From positions 434,001-498,000 of the forward strand of contig CALSRG010000001.1 in assembly GCA_943788695.1 (NCBI GenBank): 64,000 nt of DNA, in the 5' to 3' direction. Shown here piece by piece: positions 54,487 through 61,877 of the stretch. This DNA is from an uncultured Flavobacteriaceae bacterium. GTDB taxonomy: Bacteria > Bacteroidota > Bacteroidia > Flavobacteriales > Flavobacteriaceae. The first letter of the stretch is position 1. Every line of letters starts with the position of its first letter. The position numbers and the translations under genes are program-made. Below the pieces are notes generated by a model, which had not been told where the DNA came from, did not search any database, and saw nothing but the letters and a program-made list of their open reading frames with translations.

Positions 54487-55122
54487 ATGAAAAATCTAAC
54501 ACTACTTATTTTGTTCATTGGCGCGATGGCTTTCGGTCAAACAAAATTATATGTTCATCCAGATGCAGATAATTATGCTGCCAAAACAAAGACCATCGCA
54601 ATTTTGCCTTTAGACGTTCAAGTGAAGTTACGTCCTAAACAACTTAAAGACTTCACCACCGAGCAAATTGAAAACATGGAAAAAGCTGAGGCTCTTGACA
54701 TTCAAAAAGGAATGCATTCTTGGTTTTTGACTAGAAAAAAAAGAGGCACATTTACCAAAGACGTTCAAACACCGGCACGAACAAATGCCATACTTACAAA
54801 AGCGGGCATTGATATTCATAATGTGACCGAATACCTACCAAGTGAACTTGGTGCGATTTTGGGGGTTGAATGTGTTGTTATGGGCTCTTTTGAAACCTCT
54901 AAACCCATGTCGGATGCCGCTGGAATAGCAATAGGGGTTCTTTTTGGAGCTTTTGCCGCAACAAACAATGCCGTTTGTAATCTTGATTTTTATAATGTAG
55001 AAGATGATGAGTTGGTTGTGAATTATCTTAAGAAGATCAGTGGTTCTTTGGGCACCGACGCTCAAGACTTAATCAATATTTTAATGAGAAAAGTAACTAG
55101 ACGTATCCCTTACACCAATTAA
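54487..55122 (+). CDS. Secreted protein with CsgG/GNA1162-like pattern
   Basis: 211 residues from ATG 54487 (signal peptide MKNLTLLILFIGAMAFGQ). The mature part starts with IAILPLDVQVKLRP and has LGAILGVECVVMGSFETSKPMS then VCNLDFYNVEDDELVVNYLKKISG, the general pattern of GNA1162/CsgG-like envelope proteins. The earlier Met at 54445 is not preceded by signal-like sequence. Precise function unknown. Confidence 0.7.
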   Translation: MKNLTLLILFIGAMAFGQTKLYVHPDADNYAAKTKTIAILPLDVQVKLRPKQLKDFTTEQIENMEKAEALDIQKGMHSWFLTRKKRGTFTKDVQTPARTNAILTKAGIDIHNVTEYLPSELGAILGVECVVMGSFETSKPMSDAAGIAIGVLFGAFAATNNAVCNLDFYNVEDDELVVNYLKKISGSLGTDAQDLINILMRKVTRRIPYTN

Positions 55123-55142
55123 ATATTCTTAACTATATTTGA

Positions 55143-56735
55143 ATGAAAAGCTTAACGAATTGCATATCAATGCCTATGGTTTTTAAATATTTATCCAACC
55201 GCTATATGGTAGCGTTACTGTTTATGGTTATGACTCAAGCTCATGGACAGGGCGTCGCGCAAAGCACATTTAAAACAGGTGCTTTCATCATTTCTCAAGA
55301 TACTGTAAACGACGCATTTGATCGATTCGATTCAATTATTGCTTTTGGTAAAAGTTACTTGGGGCAATCCTATGGAACACAATTGCCTGATGGTAATAAG
55401 TTGGATTGTTCTGGCTTTTTAAAGCATATATATGCCCATCAAGGGTTTAACCTCCCTCGGTCGACGTCATCAATGGCAAGCGCCGTTGAAAAAATTGATT
55501 TTAAAGATATTCAAAAAGGCGATCTCATGTTTTTTCAGGGAAGTAACCGTCAAAACGATGTCATTGGACACGTTTCTATGGTCACTGCCGTTTTTCCAGA
55601 ATCCTTAGAAGTGATGCATAGCACCAACAGAGGGGTAGTAAATGAAACATACAATACCAATTCGTATTATACTTCTCGATTTTTATTTGCTGGTAGGGTA
55701 CTAGACGAACCTAATGAGCCAATGCTTCAGGCCAATGACTCTATTGTGAAAGAGTTGAAAACTATTAAAATTATAGGCGTTGGAGATATGATGTTGGGAA
55801 CTAACTTTCCGAATAGCAGTTATTTGCCATCAAACGATGGGAAGGATATTTTAGGGCCAGTAAAGGAGATTATCAGTAAAGGGGATCTGTCTTTTGGGAA
55901 CCTTGAAGGGGTTTTATTGACGGGCGAAGGCACTGTAAAAAGGTGCTCCAACCCTGATGTTTGCTATGCGTTCAAAATGCCAGATCATTATGTTCACTAT
56001 TTCAAAGAAGCAGGATTTAATGTCCTGAGTATGGCTAATAATCATGTGAGAGACTTTGGTAAAATCGGCACAGACAATACCATCAGGTTACTAACCAAGG
56101 CGGAAATCGCCTATGCTGGTTTAGAATCTTGCCCATATACAACTTTTGAAAAAGATGGAATAACCTTTGGTTTTGTTGCGTTTTCACCAAATACTGGGAC
56201 TATAAAAATCAATGATTATGCTAGGGCTAAGGAAATTTTGGCTAAATTGGACAGTATAGTTGATATCATTATTGTCTCATTTCATGGCGGCGCGGAGGGC
56301 TCCACAAAAACACATATCACCCGTGAGACAGAGATGTTTTTGGGCGAAAACAGAGGTAATCCCTACGAATTTGCACGAATGGTCATCGACGCTGGGGCAG
56401 ATGTTGTTCTAGGACACGGACCTCATGTGACTAGAGCGATGGATATTTACAAAGACCGTTTTATTGCTTACAGTCTTGGTAATTTTGCTACCTATGGAAG
56501 ATTCAATTTGTCAGGATCAAATGGAGTAAGTCCAATTATTGAATTGGATATCGACACGACGGGTAAATTTATTAAAGGTCAAATTCATTCAACCAAACAA
56601 GTAGGCCGAGGTGGTCCGGTACTAGATCCTCTCAATAAGGTATTGAAAGAGGTCATAAGTCTTACAAAAACGGATATCCCAGAATCCACTCTTGTCATTC
56701 ATAGCGATGGAAGCATCCTTAATTCAATGGAGTAG
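55143..56735 (+). CDS. NlpC/P60 peptidase fused to CapA-type metallophosphatase
   Basis: 530 residues. An N-terminal signal region (starts MKSLTN, MPMVF at 55170 and MVALL at 55206 are all possible; a TATATTTG box ends 2 bp before the first ATG, favouring a later one) leads to an NlpC/P60 domain with Cys89 in KLDCSGFLKHIY and His in VIGHVSMVTAVF. After about residue 205 comes a CapA/PgsA-like calcineurin-type domain: IGVGDMMLGTNF, FGNLEGVLL, LSMANNHVRDFG, SFHGGAE, VLGHGPHVTRAM. Probably acts on peptidoglycan peptides or polyglutamate in the periplasm. Confidence 0.88.
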   Translation: MKSLTNCISMPMVFKYLSNRYMVALLFMVMTQAHGQGVAQSTFKTGAFIISQDTVNDAFDRFDSIIAFGKSYLGQSYGTQLPDGNKLDCSGFLKHIYAHQGFNLPRSTSSMASAVEKIDFKDIQKGDLMFFQGSNRQNDVIGHVSMVTAVFPESLEVMHSTNRGVVNETYNTNSYYTSRFLFAGRVLDEPNEPMLQANDSIVKELKTIKIIGVGDMMLGTNFPNSSYLPSNDGKDILGPVKEIISKGDLSFGNLEGVLLTGEGTVKRCSNPDVCYAFKMPDHYVHYFKEAGFNVLSMANNHVRDFGKIGTDNTIRLLTKAEIAYAGLESCPYTTFEKDGITFGFVAFSPNTGTIKINDYARAKEILAKLDSIVDIIIVSFHGGAEGSTKTHITRETEMFLGENRGNPYEFARMVIDAGADVVLGHGPHVTRAMDIYKDRFIAYSLGNFATYGRFNLSGSNGVSPIIELDIDTTGKFIKGQIHSTKQVGRGGPVLDPLNKVLKEVISLTKTDIPESTLVIHSDGSILNSME

Positions 56736-56765
56736 TAATCTTTTATACCAATTCATATTTTTGTG

Positions 56766-56806
56766 AGGCCTAAACCATTGATATTCATTATGGTTTAGCC
56801 CTTTTT
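56766..56806. terminator. Bidirectional terminator between convergent genes
   Basis: TAAACCAT (56771-56778) pairs with ATGGTTTA, with GGC/GCC pairs outside one bulged base and loop TGATATTCATT; T5 follows. It lies between the NlpC-CapA gene and the convergent EamA transporter gene. Confidence 0.65.
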
Positions 56807-57635
56807 ACTTCAGAAAGTAGGCGCCACATAACATCAATACAAGTGATAGGAGCGATGACCACGCTAGTTTTTCTTTGAGCATCAATGAACCTAGTAAAAT
56901 GGTGGCAACCGGTGTAAAAAGTCCAATAATATTTGCAATTAAAGGATCCGTTTCTTTGAGCCCGAGCATGCCACACAGCAGGGCTAGAAATATTATAATG
57001 GCCATCAATGGAATTTTATCTGCGTTAAAAACGGGGATGCGTTTAATTCGAAAAACCCAAGTGGTTCCTGCAGCCAGCAAAAATACGACGACTTCTTGAT
57101 GAATGACTAATAGTAGCGGTTCGTGCGTTTTTAAATGATACCATTGTAAAATACCACTTAGTGCAAAGCACAAACTCATCATAAAAAGCTGAAAGTGTGT
57201 TCGACTTGAAATTGTAGCGCTATCATGTCGACGGTTTAAATAGAACAGAAAGAATCCTGAAAGAACCAAACCAACTCCAATGACATAACGATTTGTGAAT
57301 TGGTTTTCAACAAAAAGGAGCCATGACCCCACAAAGATTCCGCTGAGTAAACTGTAATGTAAAAAGTGGCTGAGGTTACTGTCTTTAAGACCATTTAACA
57401 TCATTAGTAAGCCCAAGAAACCGACGGTACAAGTAAAACTAATGAGCATAAATTCATTGAATGAATCATAGTCTAATATTTCACGAAAAAACACTGCTAA
57501 AATAAATATACCAATGGAAGAGGTTAATAGGGCTCGCTTAACCATTATAGCTAATGGATTACTGTGACTCACCATATATTTCCAAATCACATTGTTGAGA
57601 GCAAGCAATAGCATTGAAGTTATGAGATAACCCAT
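56805..57635 (-). CDS. EamA/DMT-family transporter
   Basis: 276 residues with about ten hydrophobic segments in two five-helix repeats. The second repeat has PLIANIIGLFTPVATILLGSL then EKLAWSSLLSLVLMLCGAYFL, which is the EamA pattern. Substrate unknown (metabolite exporter). It starts 2 bp after the 57638 gene stop, in one operon. Confidence 0.85.
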   Translation of the reverse strand: MGYLITSMLLLALNNVIWKYMVSHSNPLAIMVKRALLTSSIGIFILAVFFREILDYDSFNEFMLISFTCTVGFLGLLMMLNGLKDSNLSHFLHYSLLSGIFVGSWLLFVENQFTNRYVIGVGLVLSGFFLFYLNRRHDSATISSRTHFQLFMMSLCFALSGILQWYHLKTHEPLLLVIHQEVVVFLLAAGTTWVFRIKRIPVFNADKIPLMAIIIFLALLCGMLGLKETDPLIANIIGLFTPVATILLGSLMLKEKLAWSSLLSLVLMLCGAYFLK

Positions 57636-57637
57636 TT

Positions 57638-58930
57638 TTAGTAATTTTTGAGAAATGTTGTTGAGAATCTTTTAAAGCCAGTGGCCCTTCTTAAGGCCGT
57701 ATATTTATCTTTAACTTCATTTAATTTGTGGGGTCTGTTTTTGGTAGACTTCTCAATGTGATATTGTGCGATATGGTAAAACAAGGCGGTATACTCAAAA
57801 TAGGCCGTTCCTTCCATTTTTTCTAAATTAATAATACTCATAGTTGTTTGAGCTGGCTTTAAATCACCTTTTTTTAGATCACTCAAACTACAGGCGATTA
57901 GATAAAGGCATTGGTGTACATAATTATTCCAAGGCGAATGATCAAATAAATTCTCGTAGTTTCTATTGACAATCACGTCTATTTTTTCAAAATCTTTAAT
58001 AAATAATAAGGCTGGAATGATTTCTATAAAAATAAAAACGTCATCTTTATTGATAATTTTTGGAAGAAGTTTCTCAAATAGACGTTTGATGGATTCGCCT
58101 TTTTTATAATGCAGGTAGATGATTTGATAAGAAATGTATCGCCCAATGAGAACACTTGGCAGTTGATTTATTGGTGGATTAAAATTTACTTTTTTAAAAT
58201 CCTCCCGCCCATTAAGGAACAATCGGTAGTTTAATAACAATTGACAAAACAGGATGCTAGCTGGATCAGACTCTGTTTTCAAGCGCTCTTCGGTCAACTG
58301 CCCATAATAACCGGTCAAATGCCGATAGTCTATAAATAAATCTAATATCTGAGTTTTAAAAACACTTCCTTTTTTAAGCAAAGGATAATACGATTCGATC
58401 TCTTTTTTTGATTTAAGGTGGAGTGAATTTAAAAAGAAGTATGCAATTTTTAATCCCTCAGAATTGAAACGATCGTCTGGTTTAAACAAGCTTTCGTGAC
58501 TGAAGAGGATGGATAATAAATCGATCCTATTTCGATAGTTAAACGCTTTTATTACCGCAAACAACATCTGAAAATAGTTAGGATTGGACTGTAGTGCCAA
58601 AAGATCTTCAATCTCATTTGTATCCAAATGATCAGTCAATTCTATCCGATTTGTAGCGAGCCAACCGCTCCAATTGTTATTTTGAAATAAACTGTTTTGA
58701 TATTGATTATAATTCCGATATCCTAAAAATCTAGACAGTGAATTTAAAGTTTTACTGCGAGGCTGGCTGTAAGGAAGAAATTGATATAAACGTCTGAGCG
58801 TATTAAATCCTACATCAATGTCATTCTCGATTAAAATATCGTGAAGTTTTCGAACGTCTGCTTGTTTTTTAATTTGAAAACCTACAAATGCTGTTACGTC
58901 AAGTTTAATTGTCTCAATATTATGATCCAT
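57638..58930 (-). CDS. Helical-repeat protein with N-terminal DNA-binding-like region
   Basis: 430 residues. The first 90 residues (ETIKLDVTAFVGFQIKKQADVRKLHDILIE, FNTLRRLYQFLP, SKTLNSLSRFLGYRNYNQYQ) resemble a small helical domain that occurs in Bacteroidota regulators. The remaining 340 residues are repeating helices like a TPR/HEAT array. Not a recognised family; a regulatory role is inferred. Followed at 2 bp by the EamA gene and divergent from KAP. Confidence 0.55.
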   Translation of the reverse strand: MDHNIETIKLDVTAFVGFQIKKQADVRKLHDILIENDIDVGFNTLRRLYQFLPYSQPRSKTLNSLSRFLGYRNYNQYQNSLFQNNNWSGWLATNRIELTDHLDTNEIEDLLALQSNPNYFQMLFAVIKAFNYRNRIDLLSILFSHESLFKPDDRFNSEGLKIAYFFLNSLHLKSKKEIESYYPLLKKGSVFKTQILDLFIDYRHLTGYYGQLTEERLKTESDPASILFCQLLLNYRLFLNGREDFKKVNFNPPINQLPSVLIGRYISYQIIYLHYKKGESIKRLFEKLLPKIINKDDVFIFIEIIPALLFIKDFEKIDVIVNRNYENLFDHSPWNNYVHQCLYLIACSLSDLKKGDLKPAQTTMSIINLEKMEGTAYFEYTALFYHIAQYHIEKSTKNRPHKLNEVKDKYTALRRATGFKRFSTTFLKNY

Positions 58931-59132
58931 TTTCTTTCATGTATACCAAAGTGCTTCTAAATCTATTATGGACTAGTTGTGGGCTAAGATAATTAATTAT
59001 CTGACTTAGTTTAGTTAAAATATAATTTACCTTTTTTTTAATTTTTTTAACATATTAAACTAAACGAGCTCAATCACAGACAAACCTATTTCCTTAAAGG
59101 CGGACGCTCTATTAAAAGTTGAAAAATACAGC

Positions 59133-60875
59133 ATGGCGCTATCCAATTTTATTTCTCGAAGCGACACCCCAATTACTGTCGGACTTCAAGGAGAATGGGG
59201 AACTGGGAAAACCTCACTGATGTCATTGCTTCTCGAAGATTTTGAAACAAAGAACATTGCATGTTCATGGGTCAATACTTGGGAATATAGTATGTTTCGA
59301 GGCGCTAATGAAACCACTCCTGGGGTACTGCGCGGGATGTTAGAAAAACTTAAAGAGTCTTGTGAGAGACAAGGCACTTGGACCATAAAAGACGAAAGTC
59401 AAGCTAAATTTAAAACAGCAGCTAAATTTTTGGGAGGCATAGCTAACCAAGTTGTTGCAAATTACACTGGCGCCAATTTTAAAGAGGCCGCTGATGGTTT
59501 GAAAAGCGAACATAAAAATAGTGCAGAAATCGCCGAAATTAAAGCGCTGATTTCTGATTTGATCAATGATCTGATTAGAGATTCGAAAGATATTGAAAAG
59601 CTGGTTTTTTTCGTGGATGATCTTGATCGAATTCCGCCTGGTGATGCTGTTGAGGTATTAGAAGCTTTAAAAAATATATTTGACATCTCTAATTGTGTGT
59701 TCATTTTGGCCATCGATTATGATGTAGTTGTCAAAGGTTTAGAGAGCAAATTTGGACCCAAAACGGAAGAAAATGAACGTGAATTCAGATCCTTTTTTGA
59801 CATGATCATTCAAATGCCTTTTTCTATGCCCACAGGGACTTATGATATTGAAAATTTCTTAGTTGAAAAATTAATAACTCTAGGCATAGAGATTACCGAA
59901 AAAGAAAAAGAATTGTACGCAAAAGCAGTAAAGCACACCATTGGTTATAATCCGAGAAGTTTAAAACGTTACTTGAATTCATTTAGTTTGATCAATCACT
60001 TGAAAGAAATCGATTTAGATGAAGATGAACAAAATGGCGATGATTTTATGCTTTTTGCTGTACTTGGTATTCAAATATCATATCCGAAAGTCTTTCGACT
60101 ATTGACGCAGAATCCAAATTTTCTCAACTGGGACAAAGGTTTTGGGAATAAATTCAATGTTGAGTGGGATGAAATTCAAGAAAAAATTAAAAAATTCGGA
60201 GAATCTGACTTGCTCGATGAAGAATGGGAGCAAGTATGCTGGGGGGCTTGTCAAAGTGATTCTTTTCTTCGATCTCGTGCCTTTTCGGTTCTAGAGCTGC
60301 TAAATTTATTAAGGGATAAATATGGAGAATCCTTAGAAGATGAGCTTGATCATGCTATGACTTTTGCTTCAATCACAAGCGTAGATGATGATTTAGAAAC
60401 GAAACAAGCTGTTCAAAAGGTTGGCAATAAAACCATATTTGATGGTGTGGAAACAAAACTGAATCAACTGATTGAAGAAGGCTATCCAGATCAAGCTGTG
60501 GCACACTATGGCGCATTGTGGAATGTGCTTAACGAACATGCCAACCGCGACTCCAAATACGCCTTTTCATTTGCAAAAACAGGAACTTCATTCAACGACA
60601 CTTCAAGAGGAGGAAGAGGGACTCAGCAAATCATTTATTGCTCGAACCCATCAAAAAAGACTTTCGGGATGAAGTTTTATGTCAAACACAATTCCGAAAT
60701 AGCCCGAGAACTGTATACAGAACTCTGTTCGAAATTTAATCTCAATGAGAGTACTAATTTATTTGTGCATGAAAAGGAGGGCTTAACTTTAGATCAGGGC
60801 CTTGTATTCGAACTTAGGGATAATTATGAAGAAATGCTGAAATATATTGCAGATCGCGTCACGGGAAATCTTTGA
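59133..60875 (+). CDS. KAP-family P-loop NTPase
   Basis: 580 residues from the first ATG. The KAP domain has Walker A GEWGTGKTSL (20-29), the region VNTWEYSMF near 47-55 and Walker B LVFFVDDLDRIPPG (157-170). Unlike many KAP ATPases, no transmembrane insert is seen. The frame is open to 59064 upstream, reading DKPISLKADALLKVEKYS, which matches the KAP N-terminus before the ATG but has no ATG, GTG or TTG. So the true start may be a rare codon or lie in a damaged region. Known KAP proteins have roles in membrane signalling and phage defence. Confidence 0.88.
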   Translation: MALSNFISRSDTPITVGLQGEWGTGKTSLMSLLLEDFETKNIACSWVNTWEYSMFRGANETTPGVLRGMLEKLKESCERQGTWTIKDESQAKFKTAAKFLGGIANQVVANYTGANFKEAADGLKSEHKNSAEIAEIKALISDLINDLIRDSKDIEKLVFFVDDLDRIPPGDAVEVLEALKNIFDISNCVFILAIDYDVVVKGLESKFGPKTEENEREFRSFFDMIIQMPFSMPTGTYDIENFLVEKLITLGIEITEKEKELYAKAVKHTIGYNPRSLKRYLNSFSLINHLKEIDLDEDEQNGDDFMLFAVLGIQISYPKVFRLLTQNPNFLNWDKGFGNKFNVEWDEIQEKIKKFGESDLLDEEWEQVCWGACQSDSFLRSRAFSVLELLNLLRDKYGESLEDELDHAMTFASITSVDDDLETKQAVQKVGNKTIFDGVETKLNQLIEEGYPDQAVAHYGALWNVLNEHANRDSKYAFSFAKTGTSFNDTSRGGRGTQQIIYCSNPSKKTFGMKFYVKHNSEIARELYTELCSKFNLNESTNLFVHEKEGLTLDQGLVFELRDNYEEMLKYIADRVTGNL

Positions 60876-60929
60876 GGTTATAAAAAATTTATAATTAATG
60901 ATACCATATTTTAATTTAAAACACGCATT

Positions 60930-61235
60930 ATGGCAACAATTAAAGTAATTAAAACAAGTTCAGTACAAAGCATCAAGCGTCAATTTAAGGACGACTTCAA
61001 CTGCAGTATTAGGATTTACAAGGGTAATAAATTTGCTGATGACAAGACAAAAATCAGCGAATTATCAAAGACTAATAACCCAGGCGGAGAGCTTGAGTTG
61101 GGAGCAAGGAGTCGGGTTGAGAACGTTGAGCGTTACTTCATGGAGACCTTTGGTATTAAGGTTCAGATATCCAATGCTGATGACAGTAAATTGGCTGACA
61201 ATTCAATGACCTTAACCCAGGCTGGAAAATTATAA
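60930..61235 (+). CDS. Small duplicated-half protein, paralog 1
   Basis: 101 residues, no family name known to me. Two halves: SVQSIKRQFKDDFNCSIRIYKGNKFADDK and RVENVERYFMETFGIKVQISNADDSKLADNSMTLTQAGK. Both have a helix ending in F-x-x-x-F, then a beta strand (IRIYKG / VQISNA) and an acidic ADD/ADN turn, like a ubiquitin-like or beta-grasp half unit. Paralogous to 61279. It starts 54 bp after KAP and ends before a terminator. Confidence 0.75.
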   Translation: MATIKVIKTSSVQSIKRQFKDDFNCSIRIYKGNKFADDKTKISELSKTNNPGGELELGARSRVENVERYFMETFGIKVQISNADDSKLADNSMTLTQAGKL

Positions 61236-61243
61236 TAATCCCT

Positions 61244-61264
61244 AGGGCGTTTCGGCGCCCTTTT
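61244..61264 (+). terminator. Rho-independent terminator between the two paralogs
   Basis: AGGGCG pairs with CGCCCT around TTTCGG, followed by TTT. It lies 8 bp after the first paralog's stop. Confidence 0.7.
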
Positions 61265-61278
61265 CAAAAACAAGACAG

Positions 61279-61641
61279 ATGGAATTTTTTAAAGGAATCA
61301 CTGATCATTTTAACAAGTCCGAGTTTACTATTGCTCGAAACAAAAAGCTAAAAACCATTTCTCAAGATTTTAAAAAGTCTTTTGGTTTGTCATTGGTTTT
61401 TTACAAAGGCAATATGATAGCCGAGGATGATTTGACTTTAGCGGCCTTGGATAAAAAGACGACAAAGGAGGTAAGCACCGACACGAAGTTGAATTTGAAG
61501 ATCAAGGCAAGTATGAAAGTAGGGGAGGTTGAGGATTTATTTGAGAGCACTTTTGGGGTTAAAGTTCAAATAAAAGACGCTTCTGCCAAGACATTAATTG
61601 ACAATGATTTAACCTTAGGAAAGGCCTCAAGAAACTCGTAA
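61279..61641 (+). CDS. Small duplicated-half protein, paralog 2
   Basis: 120 residues. After a 20-residue N-terminal extension (MEFFKGITDHFNKSEFTIA), the halves KLKTISQDFKKSFGLSLVFYKGNMIAEDDLTL and KVGEVEDLFESTFGVKVQIKDASAKTLIDNDLTLGKAS match paralog 1. Its shared features are FG-x-K/S-V-Q-I and DN-x-TL. It is separated from paralog 1 by a terminator, so it may be transcribed by read-through or from its own promoter. Followed by 236 bp with no gene seen. Confidence 0.75.
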   Translation: MEFFKGITDHFNKSEFTIARNKKLKTISQDFKKSFGLSLVFYKGNMIAEDDLTLAALDKKTTKEVSTDTKLNLKIKASMKVGEVEDLFESTFGVKVQIKDASAKTLIDNDLTLGKASRNS

Positions 61642-61877
61642 ACTTAGATGTAGTTTTTTAAAGTAATTGTTTAAATCATGTCCATCAGCTAGCCCAACCG
61701 CTATTTTTGGTTAAGCCTCGTTTTGAAAGACATGATTTTTGATTTTTAAGATTCCCGTCCAATGCATATGACGATCAATAAATCGTAATTGATTAAATTA
61801 TTTTGGTATAATTTATTTAACTTTTAAACTAAATAGCTTCAAAAGTTATATATTCACAAAAAATTTAATGTAATATT

